DNA from: Pseudomonadota bacterium
GTDB lineage: Bacteria; Myxococcota; UBA9042; PHBI01
NCBI GenBank assembly: GCA_005772945.1
Contig: SXIE01000372.1
Coordinates: forward strand, 1 to 10,693
Length of the DNA: 10,693 nucleotides
Direction of reading: 5' to 3'
Shown here: piece after piece, positions 1 through 7,600 of the stretch
Layout of the letters: each line of letters starts with the position of its first letter
Numbering within the stretch: position 1 is the stretch's first letter
Program-made: the position numbers and the translations under genes
Notes under the pieces: generated by a model
Told to the model about the DNA's origin: nothing
The model's input: the letters and a program-made list of their open reading frames with translations, nothing else
The model's database searches: none

Positions 1-263
1 CGCAAGCGCGGCAACTCCGCCAGCCGCCTGGCCAGTGATCGCGCGTCGGCCGCCCAGTGCCCCGACCGACCGAGCCGCTCCACCGCATACGCCGCGATCG
101 ACGAGAATCCAAAGGTCGCAGGTCCGCCCCGATTCGCGAACCGCTCGAGCGCCTCGCCGATCCGGAGGCGCAATCCGCCTACGCCTCGACCCAGTGCCAC
201 GAGCCGGCGGTCGATCTCGGCGGCGCGCGACGTGTCACATTCATGGGGAGATTCCTGCGCCAT
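1..263 (-). CDS. HNH-endonuclease-like protein, N-terminal part (runs off left edge)
   Basis: The reverse strand reads without a stop from ATG at 263 to the window edge, giving 87 residues. Residues 13-45 form a charged amphipathic helical stretch (AAEIDRRLVALGRG onward). Then comes a compact motif with Phe53, Ala58-Tyr59 and Leu64-Gly65 (FSSIAAYAVERLG), then a second basic helix (ARSLARRLAELPRL). This helix, Gly-Phe-x-Ser, Ala-Tyr, Leu-Gly order is what I know from N-termini of myxobacterial proteins annotated as HNH endonucleases, whose nuclease motif lies at the C-terminus. That part would be outside the window, so the catalytic assignment is inference. The start was chosen as the nearest ATG ahead of the conserved helix; no clear Shine-Dalgarno precedes it and the frame stays open further upstream. 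The gene is divergent from the one at 626. It could equally be a non-nuclease DNA-binding relative. Confidence 0.62.
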   Translation of the reverse strand, partial: MAQESPHECDTSRAAEIDRRLVALGRGVGGLRLRIGEALERFANRGGPATFGFSSIAAYAVERLGRSGHWAADARSLARRLAELPRL

Positions 264-465
264 GCGAACGCCATAGCACGGCCATTTCAGCGACCCGCAC
301 GCGACCCAGGGACCGCATTCCATGCGCCCAAGAGGGGCGCGCGGCCTGTTCTTCCGTACAAAGGCATTGGCGGACCCGGGAGAGGCCGCCAGATGCCAAG
401 TCCCAGGCGATGGCGGGATCCGCGGCGAATCGGTGCCGAATTCCGTCAAGCGCTTTCTTCAGGAT

Positions 466-505
466 GATGCACTTGCCCCACTTGCATGTGCAATCGAGTT
501 GCATC
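466..505. promoter_or_regulatory. Cluster of TTGCA/TGCAA half-sites (possible operator)
   Basis: Within 40 bases there is an inverted repeat TTGCA-TG-TGCAA (482-493), another TTGCA at 499-503, and outer arms GATGCA (466-471) and TGCATC (500-505) that are reverse complements. Two TTGCA starts lie 17 bases apart. This density of one half-site in both orientations in a divergent intergenic region suggests a regulator binding region, but no specific regulator can be named. It could also be chance in a locally AT-richer stretch. Confidence 0.3.
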
Positions 506-544
506 TTCTCGCGAACTCGGCCTTCCGCGCGGTCGCGCGCCACT

Positions 545-562
545 TTGAACGTCGACGTTCAA
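545..562. promoter_or_regulatory. 18-bp perfect palindrome, candidate operator
   Basis: TTGAACGTCGACGTTCAA is perfectly self-complementary over 18 bases and does not extend further (T544 against G563). Its centre lies 72 bases upstream of the start codon at 626 and about 290 bases from the divergent start at 263. A dyad of this length with no loop is typical of a binding site for a dimeric repressor or activator. The GAAC and GTTC arms recall the Gram-positive LexA box, but the spacing is six bases rather than four, so that assignment does not fit. The regulator is unknown. Confidence 0.45.
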
Positions 563-588
563 GGCCTCGCGAGCGCGCCCCGCCGACG

Positions 589-618
589 CTGACAGCACGC
601 TCGGGGCCGTGGCAAACT
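589..618 (+). promoter_or_regulatory. Possible sigma-70-like promoter, near-leaderless start
   Basis: CTGACA (589-594) matches five of six bases of the -35 consensus. After 18 bases, CAAACT (613-618) matches three of six of the -10 consensus. Transcription starting about seven bases downstream would begin at or next to the ATG at 626, which has no visible Shine-Dalgarno sequence. A leaderless transcript would explain both facts. The -10 match is weak, so this is tentative. Confidence 0.3.
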
Positions 619-625
619 CGACCCC

Positions 626-1246
626 ATGAAAGGCACGCTCCAAGACGCTCGCGGCACCCGATCCGAAGCCATTCAGCTCACCGACGCCATCAAGGACGAC
701 CTGCGCACCCTGGCGCAGACCTTCTGGGACGTCGGCGACAAGCTCCGCCGCGTGCGGGAGCAGGCGCTCTTTCGGGCGCTCGCCTACGAGACGTTCGAGG
801 CGTACGTCGAGGCCGAGCTCGGCGTCCAGATCCGCCAGGCCCTCAAGATGCTGCGCGTGGTCCGAACGTACGCGCGCGGTGACGCGGCCGCCATCGGCCT
901 CGAGCGCTCGACCGCCCTGATTCGCCTCTGCAACGCGCGCGGTGGCAAGCTCGACCCGGGCGAGCTCGTGCGCACGAACGCCGAGATCGCGCCCGGCGTG
1001 ACGATCCTCGCGGCGACGGTCAATCAGATCGACGCGGCGGCCCGCGCGGCCAAGAAGGCACGGGCGCTGAAACTCGGGCGCGCCGAGGGCGTGCGGCGTC
1101 AGGTCCGCGAAGACAAGGCCACGATCGCCCACCTGCGCGGGCTCCTCGTGGGCGCTGGCTTTCCTCGCGCGCGCATCACGCTGCGCGCTGACGAGGCGCA
1201 CATCGTCCTGCCGCGTTCTCGGCTCAAGCGCCCGAGCGACTCCTGA
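626..1246 (+). CDS. Hypothetical helical protein, putative DNA-associated
   Basis: This 206-residue soluble protein has no signal peptide or membrane segment and I cannot name its family with confidence. Residues 15-50 are amphipathic helices (LTDAIKDDLRTLAQTFWDVG). Residues 54-66 hold a Tyr-x-Thr-Phe-x-Ala-Tyr ... Leu-Gly motif followed by a basic helix (IRQALKMLRVVRTYAR), the style of a helix-turn-helix unit. The centre, about 88-135, is predicted mixed. Residues 136-165 are a very basic Ala/Arg/Lys helix, and the end is a short beta-like segment (ARITLRADEAHIVLP). The same local motif occurs in the divergent gene ending the left edge. The start is the first ATG in frame and lacks an obvious ribosome-binding site; a promoter match just upstream would make the message leaderless. 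A transcriptional regulator is possible but unproven. Confidence 0.72.
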   Translation: MKGTLQDARGTRSEAIQLTDAIKDDLRTLAQTFWDVGDKLRRVREQALFRALAYETFEAYVEAELGVQIRQALKMLRVVRTYARGDAAAIGLERSTALIRLCNARGGKLDPGELVRTNAEIAPGVTILAATVNQIDAAARAAKKARALKLGRAEGVRRQVREDKATIAHLRGLLVGAGFPRARITLRADEAHIVLPRSRLKRPSDS

Positions 1247-1256
1247 CACGACCGGC

Positions 1257-1303
1257 GGAATTCATCGCCGGCGCGCTCGACGCGCGCGTCGCGGGAGAAT
1301 TCC
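1257..1303. repeat. Inverted repeats between the genes at 626 and 1344
   Basis: The 97-base spacer contains two dyads. CGACGCGCGCGTCG (1278-1291) is a perfect 14-bp palindrome. GGAATTC (1257-1263) and GAATTCC (1297-1303) are reverse-complement arms enclosing it, although the two dyads do not share a centre. There is no T-rich tail. It may act as a transcription terminator for the upstream gene or as an operator for the downstream hydrolase. The palindrome is GC-only alternating sequence for much of its length, so chance is a real possibility. Confidence 0.35.
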
Positions 1304-1343
1304 ACCTGGCGGCCCCGACTCCAAAGCGATACAAGCGCCGCCT

Positions 1344-2210
1344 ATGAACGCCACCGCAAGCGAACTCATGATCGAGGAGCGCCTCGTCCATGTCGGCGAC
1401 GTGCGCCTCAACGTCGCGACCGCCGGCCCGCGCGACGGACGGCCGGTCCTGCTGCTGCACGGCTTCCCCGAGTTCTGGTTCTCGTGGCGCTACCAGATCC
1501 CCTTCCTCGCGGCGCGAGGCTTCCGCGTCATCGCGCCCGATCTGCGTGGCCACAACCTGTCCGAAAAGCCCAAGGGCGTCCGCGCCTATACGATGGACAA
1601 GCTCGTCGCCGATCTGGCGGGGTTGGTGGACGCCGAGGCCGGCGGCCGCGCCGATGTCGTCGGCCACGACTGGGGCGGCGCGTGCGGCTGGGTCTTCGCC
1701 GAGCGGCATCCGGCGCGCGTGCGCAAGCTCGTGCTCATGAACACCGTGCATCCGGCCATCCTGCTGCGCGCCTTTCGGGGCAACCTGCGGCAGCTCCGAC
1801 GCTCGTGGTACATGCTCTACTTCCAGCTGCCGCTCTTGCCGGAGCGCACGCTGAGCCGACCCGACTTCGTCGCGCGCGCCCTCCGCGGCAGTAGTCAGAA
1901 TCCGGACGCGTGGAGCGACGACGTCGTCGCACGCTACCGCGGCGCCCTCGGCCAACCAGGCGCCCCGACCGCCATGATCAACTACTACCGCGCGGCCCTC
2001 CACCAGCCCTTGGCGCGCCTCGGGACCGTGCAGGCCCCGACGCTCGTCGTCTGGGGCGATCGCGATCCGCACCTCGGCGTCGAGCTCGTCGAGGACTTCG
2101 CGCGCGGGATCCCGAACCTGCAGGTGACCCACATTCCGGACGGCGCGCACTTCGTGCAGCAAGACCGACCGGAGGTCGTGAACGCCGCGCTCGCGTCGTT
2201 CCTGGGCTAA
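1344..2210 (+). CDS. Alpha/beta-hydrolase, probable epoxide hydrolase
   Basis: The 288-residue product has full length for a single-domain alpha/beta-hydrolase-fold epoxide hydrolase, which opens epoxides to vicinal diols in the cytoplasm. The oxyanion-hole motif HGFPEFWFSWR starts at His39. The nucleophile elbow GHDWGG carries Asp109, the second acid lies in WGDRDPHLG (Asp241, possibly Asp239), and the base is His269 in DGAHFVQQDRPE. The cap region holds YMLYFQLP (Tyr156/Tyr159) and NYYR (Tyr214/Tyr215), the two places where this family keeps the tyrosines that activate the epoxide oxygen. An Asp nucleophile is shared with haloalkane dehalogenases, but HGFPEFW with both cap tyrosines favours epoxide hydrolase. 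The substrate cannot be told. There is no signal peptide. The ATG at 1344 gives the usual short lead before the first strand; no Shine-Dalgarno is evident. It appears to stand alone, 97 bases after the preceding gene and convergent with the next. Confidence 0.9.
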   Translation: MNATASELMIEERLVHVGDVRLNVATAGPRDGRPVLLLHGFPEFWFSWRYQIPFLAARGFRVIAPDLRGHNLSEKPKGVRAYTMDKLVADLAGLVDAEAGGRADVVGHDWGGACGWVFAERHPARVRKLVLMNTVHPAILLRAFRGNLRQLRRSWYMLYFQLPLLPERTLSRPDFVARALRGSSQNPDAWSDDVVARYRGALGQPGAPTAMINYYRAALHQPLARLGTVQAPTLVVWGDRDPHLGVELVEDFARGIPNLQVTHIPDGAHFVQQDRPEVVNAALASFLG

Positions 2211-2231
2211 CCTGGCTGACCTGGTTAGCCC
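2204..2231. terminator. Hairpin between convergent genes, possible bidirectional terminator
   Basis: GGGCTAACC (2204-2212) pairs perfectly with GGTTAGCCC (2223-2231) around a 10-base loop. The left arm contains the hydrolase stop codon TAA (2208-2210), and the minus-strand gene ends at 2245. A symmetrical stem between two converging genes suits a shared terminator. Neither side has a run of T, so it would be a non-canonical or assisted terminator. Confidence 0.55.
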
Positions 2232-2244
2232 GCGAGGGGCGCCC

Positions 2245-3432
2245 TCACGGGCACGTTCCCGCGTCGTCGTTTCCTTCGATCGCGTCGCCGCCGGTGCCCA
2301 GATAGCCCGCGTCCAGCAGGCGTCGGAGCAGGGCTTCGGCCTGGCAGGTCGGGAGGGCGCGATTCTGCAGCACGGTGAATGGACCCGTCAGGTGCGCGAA
2401 TCGGCCGAGGCCCAGGATGCTCGTGAGGGCCGGGTTGGCGTAGAGGTGAAGGCGTTGGGCGGACGCGAGCGAGGCCAGACCGTCGAGGTTCGCCAGCGCC
2501 GCGTTGGACTGGACGTAGAGCCCACCCTCGACCGTCGTGAGCGCGAAGAAGCCGGCGAGATCGGGGAGCGCGGCGTTCGTGTCGACGTGGAGATCGCCCT
2601 GGACGCTGCCCAGCGCGGCGCAGGCGATGTAGGTCAGGACGGCGTTGTTGGCGATCTCCAGGTCGCCGCGAACCTCGGTCAGCGCCGCGAGATCGATGCG
2701 CGAGAGGACCGGGTTGGTCCCGACCTGCAGGCCCCCGACGTCGTGAAGCCCCTCGAGGCCATCGATCCGCGCGAGCGCTGGGTTCGAGGCGATCGACACG
2801 CGCCCCCCGACCGAGCGCAGGGCGCCCATGGAGAGGCTCACCAGATCGGAGTTCGCACGCACATCGACCGAGCCCCCCACCGTCTCGAGGGTCGGCAACG
2901 CCAACGTCGTCATGCCCGGCGCCGTGACGGTGAGTGCGCCCGTGATGGCCGTGCAGCCGGTCAACGCGCTGGCCGCCTCGGGGCCGCCGATCACGTAGTC
3001 GCCGATCCGGACCCCTCCGGGGCAGGCGGCCGGGCCGGGGTCGCTGTCGGGGCCGCTGTCGGGGTCGGACGCTTCGGCGCCGGTCTCGCCCGCTTCGGCC
3101 CCGATCTCCGCGGGGGCCGTCTCGAGGTCGGCCACGGCCCCGTCGCCAACCACGTCGGACGGCGTCGCGGCTAGCGCACGACAGCGACGCGCGGCGGGAT
3201 CGCACGTGAAGCCGGGCCCGCACGCGACGCTGCTGGTACACGCGAACTCGAAGCGGCTCGTCACGTCCTCGGAGCAGCCGGGCGCGTGACCGCACGTGAC
3301 CGCCGCGCCGGCAAGCGCGAGGACTCGCCAGATCCGGACTGCCCGCGCGACCGACGAAATCACAGGCCGCCTCGCCACGGGGCCCGAGGCGGACCCCACG
3401 CATGGCCTTCGCACGATTGAAGCGCCGTCCAT
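2245..3432 (-). CDS. Receptor-L-domain repeat protein, secreted or lipoprotein
   Basis: The 395-residue product has an extended N-terminus, then a signal-like stretch with a hydrophobic core (IWRVLALAGAAVTC, residues 34-47); Cys47 or Cys53 could be lipidated although neither lipobox is canonical. Residues 65-84 are Cys-rich (ACGPGFTCDPAARRC), and 95-137 are an Asp/Glu/Gly/Pro linker. From about 140 to 365 there are roughly eight repeats of about 23 residues of the form VxGxLxVxxNxxLxxLxxLxx, the leucine-rich-like solenoid of receptor L domains. The ending (LPTCQAEALLRRL, later GNDDAGTCP) is the capping style I know from other myxobacterial proteins of this class. These proteins are thought to bind ligands outside the cell; the ligand is unknown. 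The ATG at 3432 follows an AAGG at suitable distance; GTG codons at residues 19 and 24 would give a more ordinary signal peptide. The frame is open much further upstream, but that part is antisense to the giant gene. Confidence 0.85.
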   Translation of the reverse strand: MDGASIVRRPCVGSASGPVARRPVISSVARAVRIWRVLALAGAAVTCGHAPGCSEDVTSRFEFACTSSVACGPGFTCDPAARRCRALAATPSDVVGDGAVADLETAPAEIGAEAGETGAEASDPDSGPDSDPGPAACPGGVRIGDYVIGGPEAASALTGCTAITGALTVTAPGMTTLALPTLETVGGSVDVRANSDLVSLSMGALRSVGGRVSIASNPALARIDGLEGLHDVGGLQVGTNPVLSRIDLAALTEVRGDLEIANNAVLTYIACAALGSVQGDLHVDTNAALPDLAGFFALTTVEGGLYVQSNAALANLDGLASLASAQRLHLYANPALTSILGLGRFAHLTGPFTVLQNRALPTCQAEALLRRLLDAGYLGTGGDAIEGNDDAGTCP

Positions 3433-3525
3433 GATGCCCTTCAGGCTACAGCGGTTGAGCCGTTTCGTCACTCGACGTACCCTGAGGATCTCCGAGCCCT
3501 CGGGCCCCGTCATTGGAGCGCAGGT
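3433..3525. promoter_or_regulatory. Divergent promoter region of two surface-protein genes
   Basis: The 93-base spacer must drive both genes unless they are read from further away. On the plus strand, TTGAGC (3455-3460), 17 bases, then TACCCT (3478-3483) is a modest sigma-70-like match leading to the gene at 3526. On the minus strand, GTGACG (complement of 3466-3471), 17 bases, then TAGCCT (complement of 3443-3448) points toward the gene at 3432 but would leave only a few bases of leader. The two matches overlap, so the genes could be transcribed in competition. All four hexamers are imperfect. Confidence 0.3.
3515..3518 (+). promoter_or_regulatory. Shine-Dalgarno GGAG for a GTG start
   Basis: GGAG ends seven bases before the GTG at 3526. 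This decides the start of the giant gene: the GTG gives a signal peptide with a basic residue ahead of the hydrophobic core, while the next ATG (codon 8) would remove the only charge. Confidence 0.7.
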
Positions 3526-4683
3526 GTGACACCACGATACGCGTGGATGCTGGGTCTGGTCGGGACCCTGGGCGGCGCCGCCTGCAGCGACGTCGCGGGC
3601 GGGCGCGTCGTCGACGCGCTGGGCGACGCGCCCGAGAGCCGGGATGGCGACGACGACGTGGGCGGCGAGGAGACCCTCGCGACGTCGGACGGCGCGGAGG
3701 CGACCGAGACGACGGACGTCGTCGACGCGGCCGACCCGTGCGGCCACGCGCCGCGCGCCGCGCAATGCGCCTGTGACACTCACGAAGCGTGCGCGAGCGG
3801 CCTCTGCCTCGCCGCGCGCGGGGGTCCCCGGGTGTGTGCGACGCCCTGCGAGGAGGGCTGCCCCGAAGGGCTCGCGTGCCGCCTCGTCACGCCGCCTGGG
3901 CCTGGGGCAGAGGCGACGTTCGTGTGCGTCGACCTCGGCGCCCAGCTCTGCCGCCCGTGCCGCACCAGCGAGGAATGCGCGGGGGACTTCACGGCGAGCG
4001 AGAACCGCTGTGTCCGGTTCGCGCCGGCGATCGGCGCGTTCTGCGGCGTGGCCTGCAGCGCGAGCGGCCCGGCGTGCCCGGAGGATTTCGAGTGCAAAGA
4101 CATGCCGGACGCCGACACCGGCAACCTCGCCAAGCAGTGCGTCCCGCGCGCCGGAACGCCCTGCACCTGTAGCGCGGAAGCGATCGCCGAGCAGGCGTCG
4201 ACCGATTGCAGGCGCGGCGCCTGCGCCGGGGAACGCGGATGCGCGGCCGGCGGGCTTGGCGCCTGCGACGCGCCGGAGCCGGCGCCGGAGGGCTGCGACG
4301 GCCTCGACAACGACTGCGACGGGATGACCGACCCTGCCTTTCCGAACGCCGACGGCGACGCGCTCGCCGACTGCGTGGACCCGGACGACGACGGCGACGA
4401 GCGCGACGACGCCTCGGACAACTGCCTCCTCGTCGGCAACCCGGATCAGGACGACGCCGATCTGGATGGCACCGGCGACGCGTGCGACCGGCCCGATGCC
4501 CCGCTGATCACCGCAACGATCCCCGCCTCGCCCGCCAACGACAGCACGCCCGTGGTCGTCGGCACGGCGGCGATGCACGTGACCGTCACGCTCTACCAAG
4601 GCGCGTGCGCCCCCCCCCGCGGTCGCGTCCGGCGCGGTCGACGCCCAGGGAATCTTCCGCATGCCCATCTTGGTCGGGGATGA
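3526..4683 (+). CDS. Giant multidomain surface lipoprotein, N-terminal part before frameshift
   Basis: This is the front of a gene that continues in the +1 frame to 10624. Residues 1-20 are a signal peptide ending in LGGAAC, with Cys20 as likely lipidation site although the lipobox is imperfect. Residues 21-70 are an Asp/Glu-rich linker. Residues 72-250 are Cys-rich with about two dozen Cys, probably disulfide-bonded. Residues 256-272 (EGCDGLDNDCDGMTDP) match the metal-binding motif named after copper-binding MopE. Residues 274-321 are Asp-rich thrombospondin-type-3-like calcium repeats (SDNCLLVGNPDQDDADLDG). From 326 the first Ig-like domain begins (ATIPASPANDSTPVVVGTA). After Pro364 the frame turns to Arg-rich nonsense (RGRVRRGRRPGNLPHAHLGRG), while the adjacent frame picks up the expected domain sequence. 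Only residues 1-364 are therefore credible. The start is the GTG preceded by GGAG. Its neighbour, the L-domain gene, is divergent 93 bases away. Confidence 0.85.
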   Translation: MTPRYAWMLGLVGTLGGAACSDVAGGRVVDALGDAPESRDGDDDVGGEETLATSDGAEATETTDVVDAADPCGHAPRAAQCACDTHEACASGLCLAARGGPRVCATPCEEGCPEGLACRLVTPPGPGAEATFVCVDLGAQLCRPCRTSEECAGDFTASENRCVRFAPAIGAFCGVACSASGPACPEDFECKDMPDADTGNLAKQCVPRAGTPCTCSAEAIAEQASTDCRRGACAGERGCAAGGLGACDAPEPAPEGCDGLDNDCDGMTDPAFPNADGDALADCVDPDDDGDERDDASDNCLLVGNPDQDDADLDGTGDACDRPDAPLITATIPASPANDSTPVVVGTAAMHVTVTLYQGACAPPRGRVRRGRRPGNLPHAHLGRG

Positions 4684-7600
4684 CACGGCGAGTGTGCTGC
4701 GGGCGCGCGCCTTCGACCCGCGCTCGGGGCTCGACTCGGACTGCACGGCGGTGGGCTTCGACTACCGCGAGGACTCGACCGCGCCGCCAGCGCCCGCGCT
4801 TCGTCGCACCGAGCCCGCGTCGCCCGCGACGACGACCGAGTTCACGCTCGCTGGCGAGGCGGAGCCGGGCGCGCAGATCGTCCTCTACGCGGATCCGGCC
4901 TGCGCCGCGCCGACGGGGCTGACGGCGGTTGCGAGCGCCGACGGGACCTTCGCGGTGCGGGCGGCGGTCGAGGCGAACCAGACGCGGACCCTCTACGCCG
5001 GCGCGTTCGACGCGGCCGGGAACGCCTCGGCGTGCTCGCTGGGCCTTGGCTACGTCCACGACACGATCCCGCCCGAGGCCCCGGTCTTCGACGTAACCAT
5101 CCCCGAGTCCCCGTCGGCGTCGAGCACGACCCCGGTTCTGGTCGGCCATGCCGAGGCGGGCGCGACGCTGCGCCTCTTCACGACCGCCGACTGTAGCGGC
5201 GCGGCGCTGCTCGACGATGCGGACGCGGTGATGGTCGACGAGGCCGGCATCTTCACGGTGCCAGTGACGGTCCTGCCCAACGCCGTCACGACGTTCTTCG
5301 GGACGCTGACCGACGCGGCCGGCAACGTGTCGGCGTGTGCGGCAGACGGGCTCACCTATATCCACGATGATCTGGATCCGGCCGACCCCGTCCTCGCGGG
5401 GACGTCCCCGGGGTCGCCCGGCAACGCGACGCAACCAACCGTCTTCGGCCAGGCCGAGCCCTTCGCGCGCGTGAGCCTCTTCCTCGGCGATGGCTGCAGC
5501 GGTTTTCGCGTCGGCGAGACGCGCGCCGATGACACGGGCGCCTGGCGAGTGGACGCGACCGTGGCGCCGAACGCCACGACCTACTTCCATGGTCAGGCGG
5601 TCGATCGCGCCGGGCGCGCGTCCGCCTGCGCCGACCCTCCGCTGCCCTACGTGCACGACGACCTCGCGCCGGACCGACCGAGCGTCGCGGGCACGACGCC
5701 GCGCTCGCCAGGACGCGACGCGAGCCCCGAGGTCGTCGGCACGGCCGAGGTCGGCGCCGTGGTGACGCTCTACCGCGACGCGGCGTGTACGGTGGCGGCG
5801 AACGCGGCCGGCATCGCGACGACGGGGACCTTCGCCATCCCGATTGCGGTCGCCACGAACACCCGCACGACCCTCTGGACGACCGCGACGGACGCGGCCG
5901 CGAACGTATCGCCCTGCTCGTCGTCGTCGGCGAGCTACCTCCACGACGATCGCGCGCCGATCGCGCCCACGCTCGAACTGACGCGGCCCGCGTCGCCGGC
6001 GTCGACCGTGACGCCCGTGGTGACGGGCCTCAGCGAGCCCGACGCCGCCATCGCTGTCTACGGCGACCCCCAGTGCGCGGGCGAGGTGCCGCTGGGTCAT
6101 GCCTTCGCGGACGGCGATGGGATCTTCGAGGTCGTGGTCACGGTCGCAGCCGAGGCGACCAGCACGCTCTACGCGACCGCGACGGATCTGGCCGGCAATC
6201 GTTCGCCTTGCACGACGACGCACCTGACGTACACGCACGATGGCAGCGAGCCGCTGGTGCCCGCCATCGTGAGCGCCGATCCCCCCTCGCCGAGCCGCAC
6301 GTCCACGGCGCCGACGCTCGCGGGCACTGCCGAGGCCGGTGCGACGGTGCGCATTCACCGATTCGCCGACTGCGCGGATGCGCCGGTCGCCTCGACCACA
6401 TCGACCCCGAACGCGACGTTTACAGTGCTCGTGGGCGTCACGCCCAACGCGGCGACGGTGTTCTACGTCGACTCGGTCGACGCCGCGCAGAACGTCTCGC
6501 CGTGCGGCCCGCAGGGCTTCACGTACGTGCACGACGACCGCGCGCCGGCGGCGCCGACGTTCGTGTCCGCGAGCCCCCCCTCCCCCAACAACGACAGCAC
6601 GATGCCGGAGCTGCGCGGCACCACCGAGGCGGGCGCGACCGTGACGATCTACAACGAGGCCGCCTGCGTGAGCCCGATCGGCACGGTCGCCGGGGACGCG
6701 GCCGGGGCGTTCGCGCTGACCGCTCAGGCGGCGACCAACGCCGCGACCGCCTTCCACGCGGTCGCCACGGACGAGGCCGGCAACCGGTCGCCCTGCGGCG
6801 CGTTGGTCGCCTACGTCCACGACACGGCCGCACCCGACGCGCCCACGCTCACGGCGACCGCGCCCATCGCGCTCGGCAACACGGCGGAGCCCGACGTCCT
6901 CGGGATCGGGGAGCCCGACGCGATCGTCCGGTTCTTCGCGGGCACGACGTGTAGCGGGTCGGTCATCGGCACGGGGTCCGCGACGGGCGACGGCAGCATC
7001 CGCGTCACGGTCCGCGTCGCCGAGAACGCCACGAGCGACCTCCGCGCGACCGCGACCGATGCGGTCGGGAACGTGAGCGCCTGCTCGGCGCCGATCACCT
7101 ACACGAATGACACGCTGGCGCCGGCGAGGCCGAGCTGGACCGGATCGGAGCCGGCGTCGCCGAGCCGTGACGCCACGCCGCGACTCGTGGGTCAGACCGA
7201 CGCGGGGGCGGCCGTCGAGCTCTTCGTCCGTTCGGACTGCGGCGGCGAGGCGCTCGCGAGCGCCAACGCGGATGCGGACGGCGTGATGGCGTTCGACGTG
7301 GAGGTCGGGACGCCCTTCTCGCAGACCGAGTTCTACGCGCTGGCGATCGATGCCGTCGGCAATCGCTCCGCCTGCAGCGACGCGCTCGTCTACGTCCACG
7401 ACGCCATCCCGCCGCTGGCCCCGGTTCTCACCGGCCCCGCAAGCCCTCCGGCCGGGAACGACACGACGCCCGAGGTCACCGGCGAGGTGGCCGAGCCGGG
7501 GCTCCGGTGGGTGCGCGTGTACCCGAACGTGACCTGCGCCGGGGCGGCCGTCGCCGAGGTGCTGGAGCCCGACGTGCATTGGACGGCGCCCGCGATCACC

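Larger units (their letters stand above)
264..625. other. Gene-poor divergent intergenic region
   Basis: These 362 bases separate the minus-strand gene starting at 263 from the plus-strand gene at 626. I see no convincing gene. Base composition is visibly less GC-rich than the flanking coding DNA, especially around 430-520. The region contains a cluster of TTGCA/TGCAA half-sites, an 18-bp perfect palindrome and a possible sigma-70-like promoter, each listed separately. One 100-codon minus-strand frame (241-543, GTG start) crosses it but lacks the third-position GC bias of real genes nearby. Confidence 0.6.

Noticed and set aside
241..543. A 100-codon minus-strand frame in the left spacer, with a small Cys cluster (CTCKWGKC).
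   Set aside because: It starts with GTG, overlaps the start of the left-edge gene by 23 bases, shows weaker third-position GC than nearby genes and matches nothing I recognise. A real small gene cannot be fully excluded.
545..562. LexA (SOS) box.
   Set aside because: The Gram-positive-type box needs GAAC and GTTC four bases apart, whereas here they are six apart. No SOS gene is adjacent.
1344..2210. Haloalkane dehalogenase.
   Set aside because: The Asp nucleophile is shared, but HGFPEFW at the oxyanion hole and tyrosines at both cap positions fit epoxide hydrolase better.
3433..4746. Upstream extension of the minus-strand L-domain gene into the giant gene.
   Set aside because: The extension is antisense to the signal peptide, Cys-rich and MopE-like coding region and has no recognisable sequence. 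The ATG at 3432 with AAGG upstream is better.
6574..6580. A second frameshift at a run of seven C in an Ig-like domain.
   Set aside because: The reading frame continues correctly through it (SASPPSPNNDS), so the tract is intact.
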